From contig NW_019154060.1 in assembly GCF_001653235.2 (NCBI RefSeq), forward strand, positions 45,766-109,765: a DNA stretch of 64,000 nt, in the 5' to 3' direction. This document shows, piece after piece, positions 1 to 9,696 of the stretch. The stretch's first letter is position 1; the number at the start of each line of letters is the position of its first letter. Source of the stretch: Pochonia chlamydosporia 170 (taxonomy: Eukaryota; Ascomycota; Sordariomycetes; Hypocreales; Clavicipitaceae). The position numbers were made by a program, and so were the translations under genes. The notes under the pieces were generated by a model. The model was not told the origin of the DNA and did not search any database. It worked only from the letters and a program-made list of their open reading frames with translations.

Positions 1-2
1 GC

Positions 3-578
3 CTTATTGCAGATGTCATTGCCTTTCACAACTCCCTTGCGAAACCAAGTGCCGAAGTTTTAGCCACATTGAGAACCGAGATGAGGTACTGGGAGGCCAT
101 GGTGCTGTGCGAGCTTGCAGCGGGCTCCTCCCTACCAGCGTTGAAGAGAAGTTTCTCTGAGGATATCGTGAAATTATACGCTCTCGCAGCATCGCTCCTC
201 CTCGACTGGGTTACCGAGTCTTCCTGCATCGACGTTATCAGGCTCCCTGGCCCTACCAGCCTAGCAGATGGTGATCGGGGACGGTCCTTTCAACAACCTC
301 ACCGATGGCAGATTGGCCGAGCCATGTGCATCCTACGCCAGCCGGATGCTTTCGAAACCTGGGGTGGCTGCTTTATATGGGCTTGGCCAATGTTGATTTT
401 CGGCTATGCTGCCGGTACTGATGAGGACGTTATACTAATCCAGGATCTATTGTGTCAGATGCGGCAACGCATGGGGTATGGCGAGATCCAGAGAATCCTG
501 GATGAATTAGAGCAAATATGGAGTGCGAGGAGTGTAACGGTACGAGTGCACGAACAAGGTCGAGTGCGACTTGGATGA
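3..578 (+). CDS. C-terminal part of a fungal Zn2Cys6-type transcription factor (5' end outside window)
   Basis: The frame is open from the first bases of the window to a stop at 578, so this is the 3' end of a longer gene and the true start lies upstream. The roughly 190 visible residues resemble the C-terminal tail of fungal-specific transcription factors: a helical stretch, then a tryptophan-rich W-x-WP-x-x-x-x-GYAAGTDED segment, then MRQRMGYGEIQRILDELEQIW. In that family the final segment closes the middle homology region, and the DNA-binding cluster sits at the N-terminus, which is not in view. I therefore infer a nuclear regulator but cannot name its targets. No frameshift is seen. The last 20 or so residues (VTVRVHEQGRVRLG) look unlike the family tail and may reflect a mutated end. 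The family assignment is by pattern only. Confidence 0.6.
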   Translation, partial: LIADVIAFHNSLAKPSAEVLATLRTEMRYWEAMVLCELAAGSSLPALKRSFSEDIVKLYALAASLLLDWVTESSCIDVIRLPGPTSLADGDRGRSFQQPHRWQIGRAMCILRQPDAFETWGGCFIWAWPMLIFGYAAGTDEDVILIQDLLCQMRQRMGYGEIQRILDELEQIWSARSVTVRVHEQGRVRLG

Positions 579-1142
579 AGCGATTATTCACAAGGAGAAA
601 AAGAGAACCCGTAAAGGAACTCTGGCTGAAGCTATTTACACAATGCTCACAAAGTGAGACATTCATTAAACGGGCAGGTCACATGATTCCCTCACAAGGA
701 GAAGCTTGGCTGAGAGTCAAGGTCGCCACTTTGATGTTCGCAGCAGCCCCACCAGGAAGAAATCTGCTCTTGTGGACGTATTAGTGATGCAACTTTATAG
801 TACACGTACGTACGTACGTACTGTATTTTGGCCATAGTACCGTACGTACCATAGAGTCGTACGTACAAGTACGTACATACAAATTTCCCCTTTCCATTTT
901 GGGTAATTGTGAGCCCCGCCCTGCTACCATTTTTGGGCCTCAAAACTCAGATTCCACCTCGGTGCCAACACCCAATATATCACCTGTCGACTGTAATACA
1001 CCCTCCCACTCAAAGTCCGTGTTGGTTGAGGCCATTGCGCCATCCATCCAGACCTTCCTGCCAGGCGCATTTACAAACAACTCGAGATATGAATCTTCGA
1101 GTTCTAGCCAATCCTTCTCCTCAAGATCCGCCCAGCGCCAGA
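579..1142. other. Intergenic stretch without a recognisable gene
   Basis: Several short overlapping open frames occur here, but none has a recognisable motif and they overlap each other on both strands. The only clear structure is the GTAC-rich block annotated separately. Confidence 0.5.
800..880. repeat. GTAC tetranucleotide repeat cluster
   Basis: A run of four to five ACGT/GTAC units starts at about 803. Further cgtacgtac words follow at about 840-875, separated by short spacers. Because GTAC is its own reverse complement, the block can form alternative hairpins. Confidence 0.7.
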
Positions 1143-1233
1143 GTGGCGCATCATTCATTAATAATGATTGAAATGAAACTCAATGATTGATACGTATCAT
1201 TGTCAATCATTTCATTGATACCTACCCTAAATA
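1143..1233. repeat. AT-rich imperfect inverted repeats (ATGATT/AATCAT words)
   Basis: The segment is made of repeated caatgatt, aatcattt and attgatac words arranged as imperfect inverted repeats around a gatacgtatc palindrome. The composition resembles the subterminal ends of the hAT elements elsewhere in this window. It ends where the truncated LINE begins, so it may be a remnant of another element end. No TIR pair was found. Confidence 0.4.
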
Positions 1234-3447
1234 ATGATCATTGCATTGAAGAAGGTCAATGAAAAACAGGGATGGCCGGATTTCCTGATTTGTTGGATCT
1301 ATCACTTTGTCTCCCACCGCAAAGCTCTCGTTAGATTCCAGGACGCTAAAACAGAACCCGCAGAGTTACCCTGCGGCCTCCCTCAGGGCTCGCCGATATC
1401 ACCGATTCTCTATCTCCTAGCCACCACCCCTATCTACTCCCTTCCAGGAGCAACGGAGAGGTATGGCTACGCAGACGATACAGCAATGCTCTTCACAGGA
1501 GACAGTCTAGAGGAGACCACTGCAAAAGCAAACGCGGCGATTGCTGCAATGGAAGCATGGGGGCAACAGGGGGCTTTTTCCTTCGACCCAGACAAGACAG
1601 AGGTTACGCACTTCTCCAGAAAAAGGAACAGAAGCTCCCCAGCAGTCTGTCACCAAGGCCAGGAGGTTAAGGCACAAAAGGCAATGCGTTGGCTGGGAGT
1701 CTGGCTTGACCGCAGGCTCACTTTTAGCACGCACATCGATAAATGGTCGCTTATGGCAAGTAAGGTTGTCTCACAGCTACGGTTTGTTAACAATACAGTA
1801 CGCGGAACGTCAGCAGTAGCGGCCAGGAGAGCAGTATATGCAGTAGCCCTACCCACACTCTTTTATGGGCTAGACACATGGTTCCCTGGCTTCCCTTCTG
1901 AGTCAACCCACAGGAAAGCAAGGACGATCACCAAAACTCAACTCTCAAAAATCCAAGTAATCCTGAATAAGGCCTGCCACGCAGTCCTACCTGTTTGGAA
2001 GACCACCCCACGAGTTATTCTTTGGAAAGAGGCAGCAATTCCGCCGGCAGAAATCATACTAAAGCAGCATCAAGCGCGCACTGCGCTTCGCTACGCCATG
2101 CTAGACGCAGCACACCCAGTATCCAGACGGCTAAGACAAGCACAGCATGAAGTTAACCAGAGCAACCACCCAGCAATACATGGCCGAACTCTGCAGAGGC
2201 ATAGCCGACTCCTCCGAACAGCGGCATGTGCAAAGGAAGTTGAACGACCACGGCTTATCCCACGCCGCTTTAATAATAGCATCCCGACTGAAGCTGCAGG
2301 AAATAGACCGCCAAAAGAAACCGCCGTGCTGCAATTCCAACGCTGGCTTGAGGACAAGCCCCCGGGATATATTGTTTTTAGAGATGGCTCCAAGACAGAA
2401 AGAGATACCGCAGGATATGGATTTGCAGTTTTCCACAATAGACGCCTAATTAATTGGGGCTCTGGCCAACTTGGCCGCAGAGAAGTCTTTGACGCAGAGA
2501 TCCACGGCGCATTAGAAGGACTTCAATATGCTGTACTCGCCAATTTTGCTAACGAACCAATTACAGTCTGTATGGATAATACCTCTGTTATTGACTGTAT
2601 AGGAACAACAGCACCAAACTCTTCACAGGCCTACTTTAGAACCTTTCAGAAGATAGGAGACAGATATCCATACCAGGTATCTGTCAAATGGTGCCCAGGA
2701 CATAGCAACATCTTCGGAAACAGTTGTTCCTGAACGGCAGGTGACGTCAGCAGCTCTGATACAGCACTTGCAGCTACCAAACAGAGGCTGAAGCTACCAA
2801 AAGCAATAATCAAGGGATCAAACATCACAATGTATCAGTAGTGTTATAAGGCAACAAAAGCAAGCTGCAGGCAGCTTGCTTGTACCTATAAAGAGGTCTA
2901 TCTGATCTCTCTAGATATCTTAATAACAGAAGAAGTACACTTAAAGAATCACAATTTCAACTGAAACGAGCTGGCAGACCTTCTCGCCAAGGAAGGAGCC
3001 AAGCCTCCAATCCAAGAACACATTCCCTCAGTCTCCTACCGCAGGAGACAGGTTAAGGGTCAGATAGCCGTAGACTACCAGCAATGGTGGCAAGGAGTGG
3101 AGAGAACAGGTTACTTGTCTCTTGGCCTGCCCGCCGAGCTACAAAAGCTCCCTGAACTCGCCCTCCCACGCCGTCTGTTAGGATATCTACTCGCTGCCCG
3201 ATCACACCACGGCGACTTTGCGGACTACCACGAGAGATTCCACCCAGGCCAGGCGACCCTGGAGTGCCCCTGCGGGCGCCAAAAGTCGCCTACCCATCCT
3301 TTCTACTGCAGGAAAGTCCCTCGCCATCTCCGGGCTCGGCTGACCCCCGATCCCGAAGCGGCAATAGGACGGTTCCTCGGTAGATCCTATAAGGTTTACC
3401 TGCGCGTTGCGGACTTCTATTATACGAAGATCAACAAGCGCTACTAA
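1234..3447 (+). pseudogene. 5'-truncated LINE (Tad1/I-like) ORF2: reverse transcriptase, RNase H, C-terminal tail
   Basis: The frame opens inside a reverse transcriptase. It shows LPQGSPISPILYLL followed by the catalytic GYADDTAML box, then a long thumb/linker region. An RNase H domain follows with acidic residues visible in FRDGSK, FDAEIHGAL and CMDNTSV, and then CPGHSNIFGN. A 241-bp insertion begins there and stops the frame after 12 bases. Removing the insertion and one copy of its 5-bp target duplication brings the frame straight back to NELADLLAKEG, the expected RNase H continuation. The frame then runs to 3447 through a cysteine/histidine tail (CPCGRQKSPTHPFYC). The endonuclease and the first RT motifs are missing, so the copy was 5'-truncated, as is common for LINEs. 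It cannot make a functional protein. The exact clade is an inference from the RT plus RNase H order. Confidence 0.85.
2722..2962. mobile_element. 241-bp LTR-like insertion with 5-bp target duplication
   Basis: The insert is flanked by direct gaaac repeats (2717-2721 and 2963-2967) and sits in the RNase H of the LINE. Its ends are short inverted repeats, AGTTG and CAACT. It has a CCTATAAAGAGG TATA-like box followed by a pyrimidine-rich stretch, as in a small LTR. It codes for nothing. A solo LTR is the most likely reading, although the ends are AG..CT and not TG..CA, so a MITE with 5-bp duplication is an alternative. Confidence 0.7.
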
Positions 3448-4414
3448 ACCAAGTAGGCTGTACAAGCCTGGCGCGCTCTGTACTAGTATCCAGCCCGAGT
3501 AGTTGACGCTACTCGTTCACAACCAGCATTTTCTTTGTTGAGGCATTTGCCACAGACGTTAGGGCTCTCCCCGGTCCCCATGAAAAGACCAGGCGCGATT
3601 GACCGCGAGGGAATACGTCACCGGACGGGAAACCTTGGCAGGCATCAAGATCCCGCTGACGGGTATTGATACTAACAGAGAAATAGCCATTGGGCGAACA
3701 TCTGTTGCAGTTGGAGGAATTTGCATGAAGGACCGTTCAGGGGCTTACCGTGAGAGCATGGACGCGACGACTCTGTCGGTCGCGTTCTGCGGGGCTTACA
3801 GAGCAGGTGGATTTATGTAATCACCGTCGAAGACTAGCTAGCACGCCTCATGCCTACCCAGGGCGCCGACAGGCGATACCAAATTCATTCATTCATTCAA
3901 AAGCTCGATGGAGCACGAGGCGATTGGAGCAACCTATTTTCAGCATAGAATCATTCAACCTGCCTCCAACCTCTTGATGAACTTCAGCTGCATTCCCAAG
4001 AATGGCTACATTCTTTGAAGAGGTTGGTATAAACAAGCAGGTCTGCGATGCATAAATAGCTACGTTCGAACCGCACAAGTTCAAGGTTTCTTTTGTTCCT
4101 TAGATAATTCTCACTCAATATAATTGGCACCTCCGCTGTCGTCAAAACTCGATCTCATGTGACCTCACAGTTGTGTGACACTGTGCCTACTTTCATCATT
4201 TATTGTCCTGCGGACGTCCCACCACACCTGGCGCGCGTTGCAGCTCAACTGAAAAATCGACATCGCCTACGGGACCAGGTCAAACTGGTCACGTGCGATA
4301 CTGATAACTGATTGATTGATTAGGAGCTTACTGATACTGATAACATAGCAGTATCAATCAGTAATCAGTACTGCTTGATAACTGACTGCTTGTTGGGATG
4401 TTTGTAAGGGGGTG
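3448..4414. other. LINE 3' flank and intergenic sequence, no recognisable gene
   Basis: The first 100-150 bases are probably the 3' untranslated end of the LINE. The rest has only short unassigned open frames. A 73-codon frame at 3599-3820 has no recognisable motif. Near the right edge is an AT-rich repeat block, listed separately. Confidence 0.4.
4299..4395. repeat. Clustered TGATAACTGA / TACTGATAC inverted repeats
   Basis: Words such as actgataac, gattgatt, cagtatcaatcag and cttgataactgactg are packed into about 100 bases in both orientations. This is the texture of hAT subterminal binding repeats, but no paired TIR or target duplication was located. Confidence 0.4.
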
Positions 4415-4640
4415 TGTCGGATAAAACTGCCTCTGTTGATAGAACAAGCAAACTTGGTGTAATTGCTTAGCTGTCATAACGTCGGTTATCATGACTCAAG
4501 TTAGCCGAAAAACAGATTCGGACGAAAGGAAGTTGTTGGTATTCAACAGATAGCTGCAGACGGAGTCTGCAGCATCAGCAACAACAAGAATAATGATTTT
4601 GTGAACAAGCTTAGTTAACAATGAGTCTCATAACGTGACA
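4415..4640 (-). mobile_element. Solo LTR, copy 1 of the TGTCACGTTATGAG family (core type II)
   Basis: On the plus strand it starts TGTCGGATAAAACTGCC and ends CATAACGTGACA. It is therefore inverted relative to the six other copies at 31-40 kb, whose ends are identical apart from scattered changes. Its core carries the GACGGAGTCTGCAGC and CCGAAAAACAG words of the type II group. The flanks (gggtg and ggtat) are not a clear duplication, so the copy may be rearranged. Confidence 0.75.
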
Positions 4641-5771
4641 GGTATATTCGCAAGCCGACGGCTCTCCCGAGGGTAAAAGGCGGTAGCCGTATAAGCCAAG
4701 CACGACTTTGGATATTCTCTTTGATTGTGCTTTGAAATCCGTCATGACGAATCCACCAGTGCATGGTAGCCCATGGCGCTGACACCGCATTCTTAGTCGG
4801 TTCTTCCGACCTGGTCTCATCGTCACCTTCTTGCTGCATACCATGACGGTACCGGTTGGTATTCCTGGAAAGGCGAAGTTCGCCGTGTTTTCGGACTGGA
4901 GGATGATGGCGAATGGGGGGCCGAAGTAGAGATTGATGTCCATTTCGGACGCTGGAGCCGCTGCATCCCGCTCATCAGGGCAGACTTGCCTATCCTGATA
5001 TGCTATCCCGATATCATGTCTGCTATCCTGCTATATCCGATATGATATATATCGGATATCGGATAAATCTCGTCGCCCTTATCCTGATATCAGAGATGAT
5101 ATCAGGATAAGATACCAGTTCTAATTGGCCCCTGGCGACTGGTCACAGTGCAATTTTAGAGCCATCGCCCCGCCAACACGTCACACAAAGAGAAGCCAAA
5201 TATCGTTCAATGCTTTAAAGCATATATCACTGCATCAAGTACCAAGCTCCTTACAATATGTATTTGAGTTTAGTTAACAAGTTACATTAGAACAAATAAT
5301 ACTCCCTGGCAGTGGTTTATCATGTCTGCTAAACCTGCTAAACCCGCTAAACCTGCTAAGCCTACTATTCTGATATCATCCCTGCTAATCCTGCTTATCC
5401 GATATCATATCAGGATAGTGTGTTATCCTGATATCGCGTTAATTTATCATATCGGATATGATATCAGGATAGGCAACTCTGCATCAGGGACGGCGATAGT
5501 TGCACGCACGGGCCGGTACCGACTATCAGGAACAATGCCAGCTGCCTCGAAGATGCTGCCGTTCACGACCTTCAGGCCAAGGTAGACGTTTTCGTTGACC
5601 ATGATTGGCAATTCCGTCGGCGTATGCGAATATGGCTGGGATTGGGCAGTCCTTGTCGTCGCCTTGCTCAAAGACTCTCATCATCTCCTCCTCGGACGGC
5701 TTCCCTCCTGTCCACTTGTGCGACGACATGAATATTGACACCGCCATTCCCATTCTCTTTGCCCACATCAT
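4641..5771 (-). pseudogene. Helitron helicase C-terminal fragment (family D)
   Basis: Read on the minus strand, 5771 to 5490 encodes SSHKWTGGKPSEEEMMRVF and then, after a one-base shift, YLGLKVVNGSIFEAAGIV. After a MITE insertion the frame continues as DINLYFGPPFAIILQSE and ends in GLPCTGGFVMTDFKAQSKR. Each block matches in order the helicase of the family D Helitron at 14-20 kb (HKWRGGPPTEEEA, LQGLKLVNGASYTAVEV, LTIHFGPPAGILLESE, GLPCAAGFACTDYKVQGR). In that family this region lies between helicase motifs III and VI. The fragment is truncated at its 3' end by the solo LTR, carries a frameshift near 5620, and lacks the Rep domain and the Walker motifs. It is a dead relic. Confidence 0.8.
4981..5481. 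mobile_element. Non-autonomous hAT element (MITE, 501 bp)
   Basis: The ends are inverted repeats of about 20 bp, CAGACTTGCCTATCCTGATA at the left and its near-perfect complement at the right (one mismatch). They are flanked by a perfect 8-bp duplication, catcaggg (4973-4980 and 5482-5489). Inside each end are many gatatcggat/tatcctgatat words. Near the right end an 11-12 base unit (gctaaacct) repeats four times at 5325-5365. It has no transposase. Removing it together with one duplication copy restores the helicase frame. Confidence 0.88.
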
Positions 5772-6385
5772 GACCGCCTGCGACTTGGGTGTGTTCCGTC
5801 ATCCTTCCCCAAGGACATCTCTTCGGTGCCTTGGGGGCCTGTGGCGCCCGTGGCGCATAAGGTACGACTTTCTTCGATTCTCCATTCCCTTACGTTTACG
5901 TTGCAACCTTCACAACCTGGTTGCCTTGGTGCCTTGCGGGCCTCACCAACTTAAATGCTGTCCACTGGCATCAAAACTGGGATTCATAAACCTTTCTAAC
6001 GAAAGGCCCATAGCGACCGCCGCGCAGGCGGGCGTTCTCCTCGTTTCAAATGAACCAATCAGTGGCCCGAACGGCGTCTTGGTTGTGCAACCTATTTGCG
6101 GATACGGTTGTGGGTTGCCTGTCTTGGTTAGTGACTCGATCGTAACGGTGGACCAGCCTGCACCAAGAGCTCCCGCCAAGAAAACCAAATGACCGGAAAG
6201 CATAGTGGACTAGGCCGCAGGACTCCGGCACGAAAATCAGTTTCCCCAGTCCCGTTCAGAAAGTTTTCATCAGGGTGCACAAATTCATGCCATTCACCCA
6301 CAATTTCCGTCTTCGTCTTCTGTCCTCATCGCCACAACTTCCGCCCAGTACCACATTTGGTTATCTCCTCCGAGGTATTGGCACA
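5772..6385. other. No recognisable gene
   Basis: Open frames on both strands overlap here and none shows a motif. The sequence is GC-richer than the neighbouring element ends. The left part may be further decayed Helitron sequence, but I cannot align it by eye. Confidence 0.35.
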
Positions 6386-6889
6386 ATGAAACCTTACCTC
6401 CCACCCGAAATCATCCTTCTCGTTGCAGGACACCTCTCTCCTTCTCACCTGGTGTCCTTGCTTCGCGCGGCACCTGGACTGTCGCCATTGCTGACTCGTC
6501 GCCATGCTTCACTACTGCATTACCTCGCGGAAGAGGGAGACGGTACGTTGATGGCCTTGCTTGTTGCAAATGGCAATTTTACCCCGGACCTGAAGGACGA
6601 AAACTCGCGGACGCCTTTGTCGTGCGCCGCACAAAGCGGACACCAAGGGGTGGTAAAGCTTCTGCTTGAGCGACAAGATGTCGACGCCGACTCGAGGGAC
6701 GACGATGGTATGACACCGTTATCTGTAGCGGCGGGGACTGGACACGAAGCAGTGGTAAAGCTTCTGCTTGAGCGACAAGATGTCGACGCCAACTCGAGGG
6801 ACGACGATGGTATGACACCGTTATCCCGGGCGGCGTCGGATGGACATGAAGCAGTGGTAAAGCTTCTGCTTGAGCAGTGTGGTAAATAA
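6386..6889 (+). CDS. Short F-box-like/ankyrin repeat protein, 3' end replaced by a hAT terminus
   Basis: The chosen ATG starts a typical fungal ankyrin-protein leader, YLPPEIILLVAGHLSPSHLVSLLRA, which resembles an F-box-like helix pair. Upstream codons in frame are poor protein. The leader is followed by a partial and then two full ankyrin repeats of 34 residues with the GMTPLS..A...GHEAVVKLLLE pattern. Two of the repeat units are almost identical at DNA level (102-bp period). The frame stops only because the end of hAT-1 begins at 6875: its CAGTGTGGTAAATAA supplies the last codons CGK and the stop. The native gene was probably longer. Ankyrin repeats bind proteins; no partner can be inferred. 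Confidence 0.7.
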   Translation: MKPYLPPEIILLVAGHLSPSHLVSLLRAAPGLSPLLTRRHASLLHYLAEEGDGTLMALLVANGNFTPDLKDENSRTPLSCAAQSGHQGVVKLLLERQDVDADSRDDDGMTPLSVAAGTGHEAVVKLLLERQDVDANSRDDDGMTPLSRAASDGHEAVVKLLLEQCGK

Positions 6890-9005
6890 TATAAACAATA
6901 CGTATATTGGCAATATGGACCCCCTCGCAATATTATTGTATTGTCAAGCGGCGCATATTGTATTACGCAATATGCCATTGGTCCATATTGTATTGTATTG
7001 CCAAGAATCCAACATATTGGCAATATGACAGTATATCCCGTATATTGCACGTGACCATTAAGGATATAATTCAACTGTCGTAACTAACTACAACATAGTG
7101 CTTTGAAACTCTAATATCCCAAACCATGACTTCAAACACTCTAATGCTTCAACTACATCACTCCCCATGCGATTTCGACGATCCGTGAGTGCAGGGTGTT
7201 ATGCTCTTGCCCCAAGGACTTGAAGAGCTGTCATCAAAGGAAGGCGTACTGGGCCAGGAGGGCTCTATTGGCTCGAGAGCAATGTGACGAAGTATGTCTC
7301 TACATATGGCCCAGATTCCTTACGTTGCTGAGCGGCTCCGTGCAGCGCACCATGTACGAGAGTGCCTAGGACGCGCATGACACTGCTGACCGGAGCGAAT
7401 TAGGATGCCATACGGTCGTCTGTAGAGTGCGCTTAAGCTGCAGTGCTATTGCGCTGTTCATACTGGCGCTCAGCCAATAGCTCCGTTCAATCGCTAGGAG
7501 AGCGTATATAGCTCGCATTTTAAGAACTCGTTCGTAGTTGTCGATGGTGCCTTAGAGAGGGGAAGTGATTCCACGGGTTTGATATTCACCCCAAGCGCTC
7601 AATCAACTTCTCCGATGACTCATTCCATTCCCTCTTCCAGTTCTCGTGTATTAATGCCATTTATGCGAGGGATGAAGAACTATAGCTGCGACATAGGCAG
7701 GCGATTCGTCAGTAAGGCGATAGTACTTATCCAATTTCGCCCAGCCCGAGTTATACATTGGTGCCATGATCGGATCGTCAGTATATGCCTCTTTTCCTGC
7801 TTCGAATTGTGCCAACACAAAGTCCATAGCCAGCAGAACATGGTCGAGAGTTGCAAACGATGACTCCAGAGCCTTGGTCGTCAGTTTGAGCTTCTCTAAA
7901 AAAGATTCGATCTTCTCGAGGATGGTCCAGTCCTCTGCAGAAAGCCTGTCTCCAGCGCAATCTGCTTCTACCCATTTGTTGAAATAGCCATCAATTGCTT
8001 CTCTAAGATTCAAGGCCGCTCGCAGCATGGTATACCACGAATTCCATCTTGTGTCGTTGTCTCGCGCAAGCCTGCGGTTATGGCTAATAGCCATAAACTT
8101 CTGGCTGCGCTGAACACTTCGCTGAATGTAAACGGCAAAGTTGTGAAGCTTACCACGTGGGCCTTTCCGCCGCCACGCCTCAATCTGTTTCAGTGTCACA
8201 TTGTGCAGACCGGAATCTTCGTGTTCGAGCTTCTCGTTATCGGTAACGAAGAGGAAGGACTTGGCGGCTAGGTTGATAACATGACCTTGGCAGCGGAGTC
8301 GGTGAGATTTGGAATCATATTGAATGTCAAATTGGCGTAGAAGGGCTATACATCATGTATACATGTTAGCAGCGCTCGGAAGAAGTAGTGAGTCGTACCG
8401 ACCAAGAGATAGCGACTTCATCATTGTGTCGTTATTGGTTGCATTATCCATGACGAAATAGCCCAACTTAGAAGCAAAGCCCCAATCTTCAACCACTTCC
8501 ATAATTGCCGCAGCGAGATGAGAACCATCATGCTCACCGTCGATGTCCTTTAGGGCCAAAGTACGGTGTTCTAGCTTGCCGTCTTCCGTTACATAGTGAG
8601 CAACTACGCCCAAGATTGCCAGGGAGTTGGGAGAGGTCCAGAGATCGCAGCTGATATGAATCCTCAACTTTGCCGACTGAATGCGCTGCTTGACCTTCTC
8701 CTTCTGATCTTCATACTGGCGCATAATCCATTTCTTGACAGTTTGGTGCGTGTCTGGAAGCCAAGTATCAATATCGGCATTAACGTAGCATAGTAGTGCA
8801 CGGAATTCTGCGCATTCCACAAGCCGAAATGGAAGAGAACAGGCGGCAATAAACCGTACGTACAACACTTCAAGCTGGTCCGGGTCGACCGAGTCTCCGT
8901 AATGATTGTTGAGTCGACGGCGTTTTCGGACATTTTCCTCGGCCGTAAGACGAGCTTGTTCGAGAATGGTTCGTATAGTTCTTACTTTGGCCGATCGTGA
9001 GCCCG
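6875..9005 (-). mobile_element. hAT-1: decayed hAT transposon entering the assembly gap
   Basis: The low-coordinate end starts CAGTGTGGTAAATAATA and is followed by about 180 bases rich in caatat/tattgtattg words, typical of hAT subterminal repeats. A minus-strand transposase follows. The other terminus is hidden in or beyond the N gap, so no target duplication can be checked. About 480 bases (7090-7570) between the end and the transposase have no clear coding content and probably hold the lost C-terminal part. Confidence 0.7.
7570..9005 (-). pseudogene. hAT-1 transposase, N-terminus in gap, C-terminus decayed
   Basis: On the minus strand the protein begins in the gap and shows CSLPFRLVECAEFRALL, then LRIHISCDLWTSPNSLAILG and GYFVMDNATNNDTMMKSL. 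These are the catalytic core blocks shared with hAT-4 and hAT-5. An intron of about 55 nt near 8346-8402 joins this to LLRQFDIQYD...HRLRCQGHVINLAAKSF and DNDTRWNSWY. The frame ends at 7651 after IVLHPSHKWH. A shifted frame continues briefly with ENWKREWNESSEKLIERLG, so a one-base change broke it. The C-terminal dimerisation block (PMSAE.ERLFS in its relatives) is absent. It is not functional. Confidence 0.8.
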
Positions 9006-9105
9006 NNNNNNNNNNNNNNNNNNNNNNNNNNNNNNNNNNNNNNNNNNNNNNNNNNNNNNNNNNNNNNNNNNNNNNNNNNNNNNNNNNNNNNNNNNNNNNN
9101 NNNNN
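9006..9105. other. Assembly gap (100 N)
   Basis: Exactly 100 N bases separate the hAT-1 transposase from the copia gag. The left copia LTR, the start of gag and the right end of hAT-1 are all missing here, so adjacency across the gap is not proven. Confidence 0.99.
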
Positions 9106-9696
9106 TTTGCGTACGCCAGAAGTAAAGATGTCTCTGATGTACAACATGCAGATGAATGGCTGGACGATTTAGTTCAGGCTGTCAGAAAGATAATGCCAAA
9201 TTGGGGTTCAACCTTTCGGGATGACCATCGACACGAGCTAGATGAAAATGATCTGAGCTACCATGAGGTAGCGGCTTCACTGCGTGAAGAAGCTCGAGAT
9301 CTACGAATTTTAAAGAAGACCACCGGTCGTGTATCCAAAGGAGCTTTTGGACCAACGTTTGGGACCGATCCGGATCAATGTTCAGATGAATCTGCCGACC
9401 AGGTAAATGGCCAGAAAGGCAAATCAAAGACAATACACGAGAAGGAACAAAAAACGGACCGGCGCAAGCGAAGCAGAACCCTAGCTGACGATGCTACCTG
9501 CCAAGCCTGTGGGAGCAAGTTCCACAACCTTTCGAAGTGTTACTACATAAACCAGAGTATTGCACCACGAAGTTTTAAGGGAAATCCAACTATACGCTTA
9601 GGCATTGAAGCCCGACTGCTTAAAGATACAGCCTTTGCAGAGGAAGTCAGAAGGCACACCAAGCCTAAGGAAGAGGACAAAGAGAAACAACTTTGA
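9106..9696 (+). CDS. Ty1/copia Gag, C-terminal part (5' end in gap)
   Basis: The frame is open from the first base after the gap to a TGA at 9694-9696. It holds a charged region and one zinc knuckle, CQACGSKFHNLSKC, which fits CX2CX4HX4C, the RNA-binding motif of retrotransposon capsid proteins. It lies in the same frame as the downstream pol, so the TGA is the only barrier between them. Fungal copia elements usually encode one gag-pol polyprotein, so this TGA is probably a mutation (for example CGA to TGA), although readthrough is possible. Confidence 0.8.
   Translation, partial: FAYARSKDVSDVQHADEWLDDLVQAVRKIMPNWGSTFRDDHRHELDENDLSYHEVAASLREEARDLRILKKTTGRVSKGAFGPTFGTDPDQCSDESADQVNGQKGKSKTIHEKEQKTDRRKRSRTLADDATCQACGSKFHNLSKCYYINQSIAPRSFKGNPTIRLGIEARLLKDTAFAEEVRRHTKPKEEDKEKQL

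Noticed and set aside
5322..5585. Open frame starting with an AKPAKPAKP repeat
   Set aside because: The repeat is the non-coding tandem array of the hAT MITE, and the frame runs across its right end into antisense helicase sequence.
9006..9147. hAT-1 and the copia element as directly adjacent
   Set aside because: The 100-N gap has a fixed placeholder length, so real distance and order are unknown.
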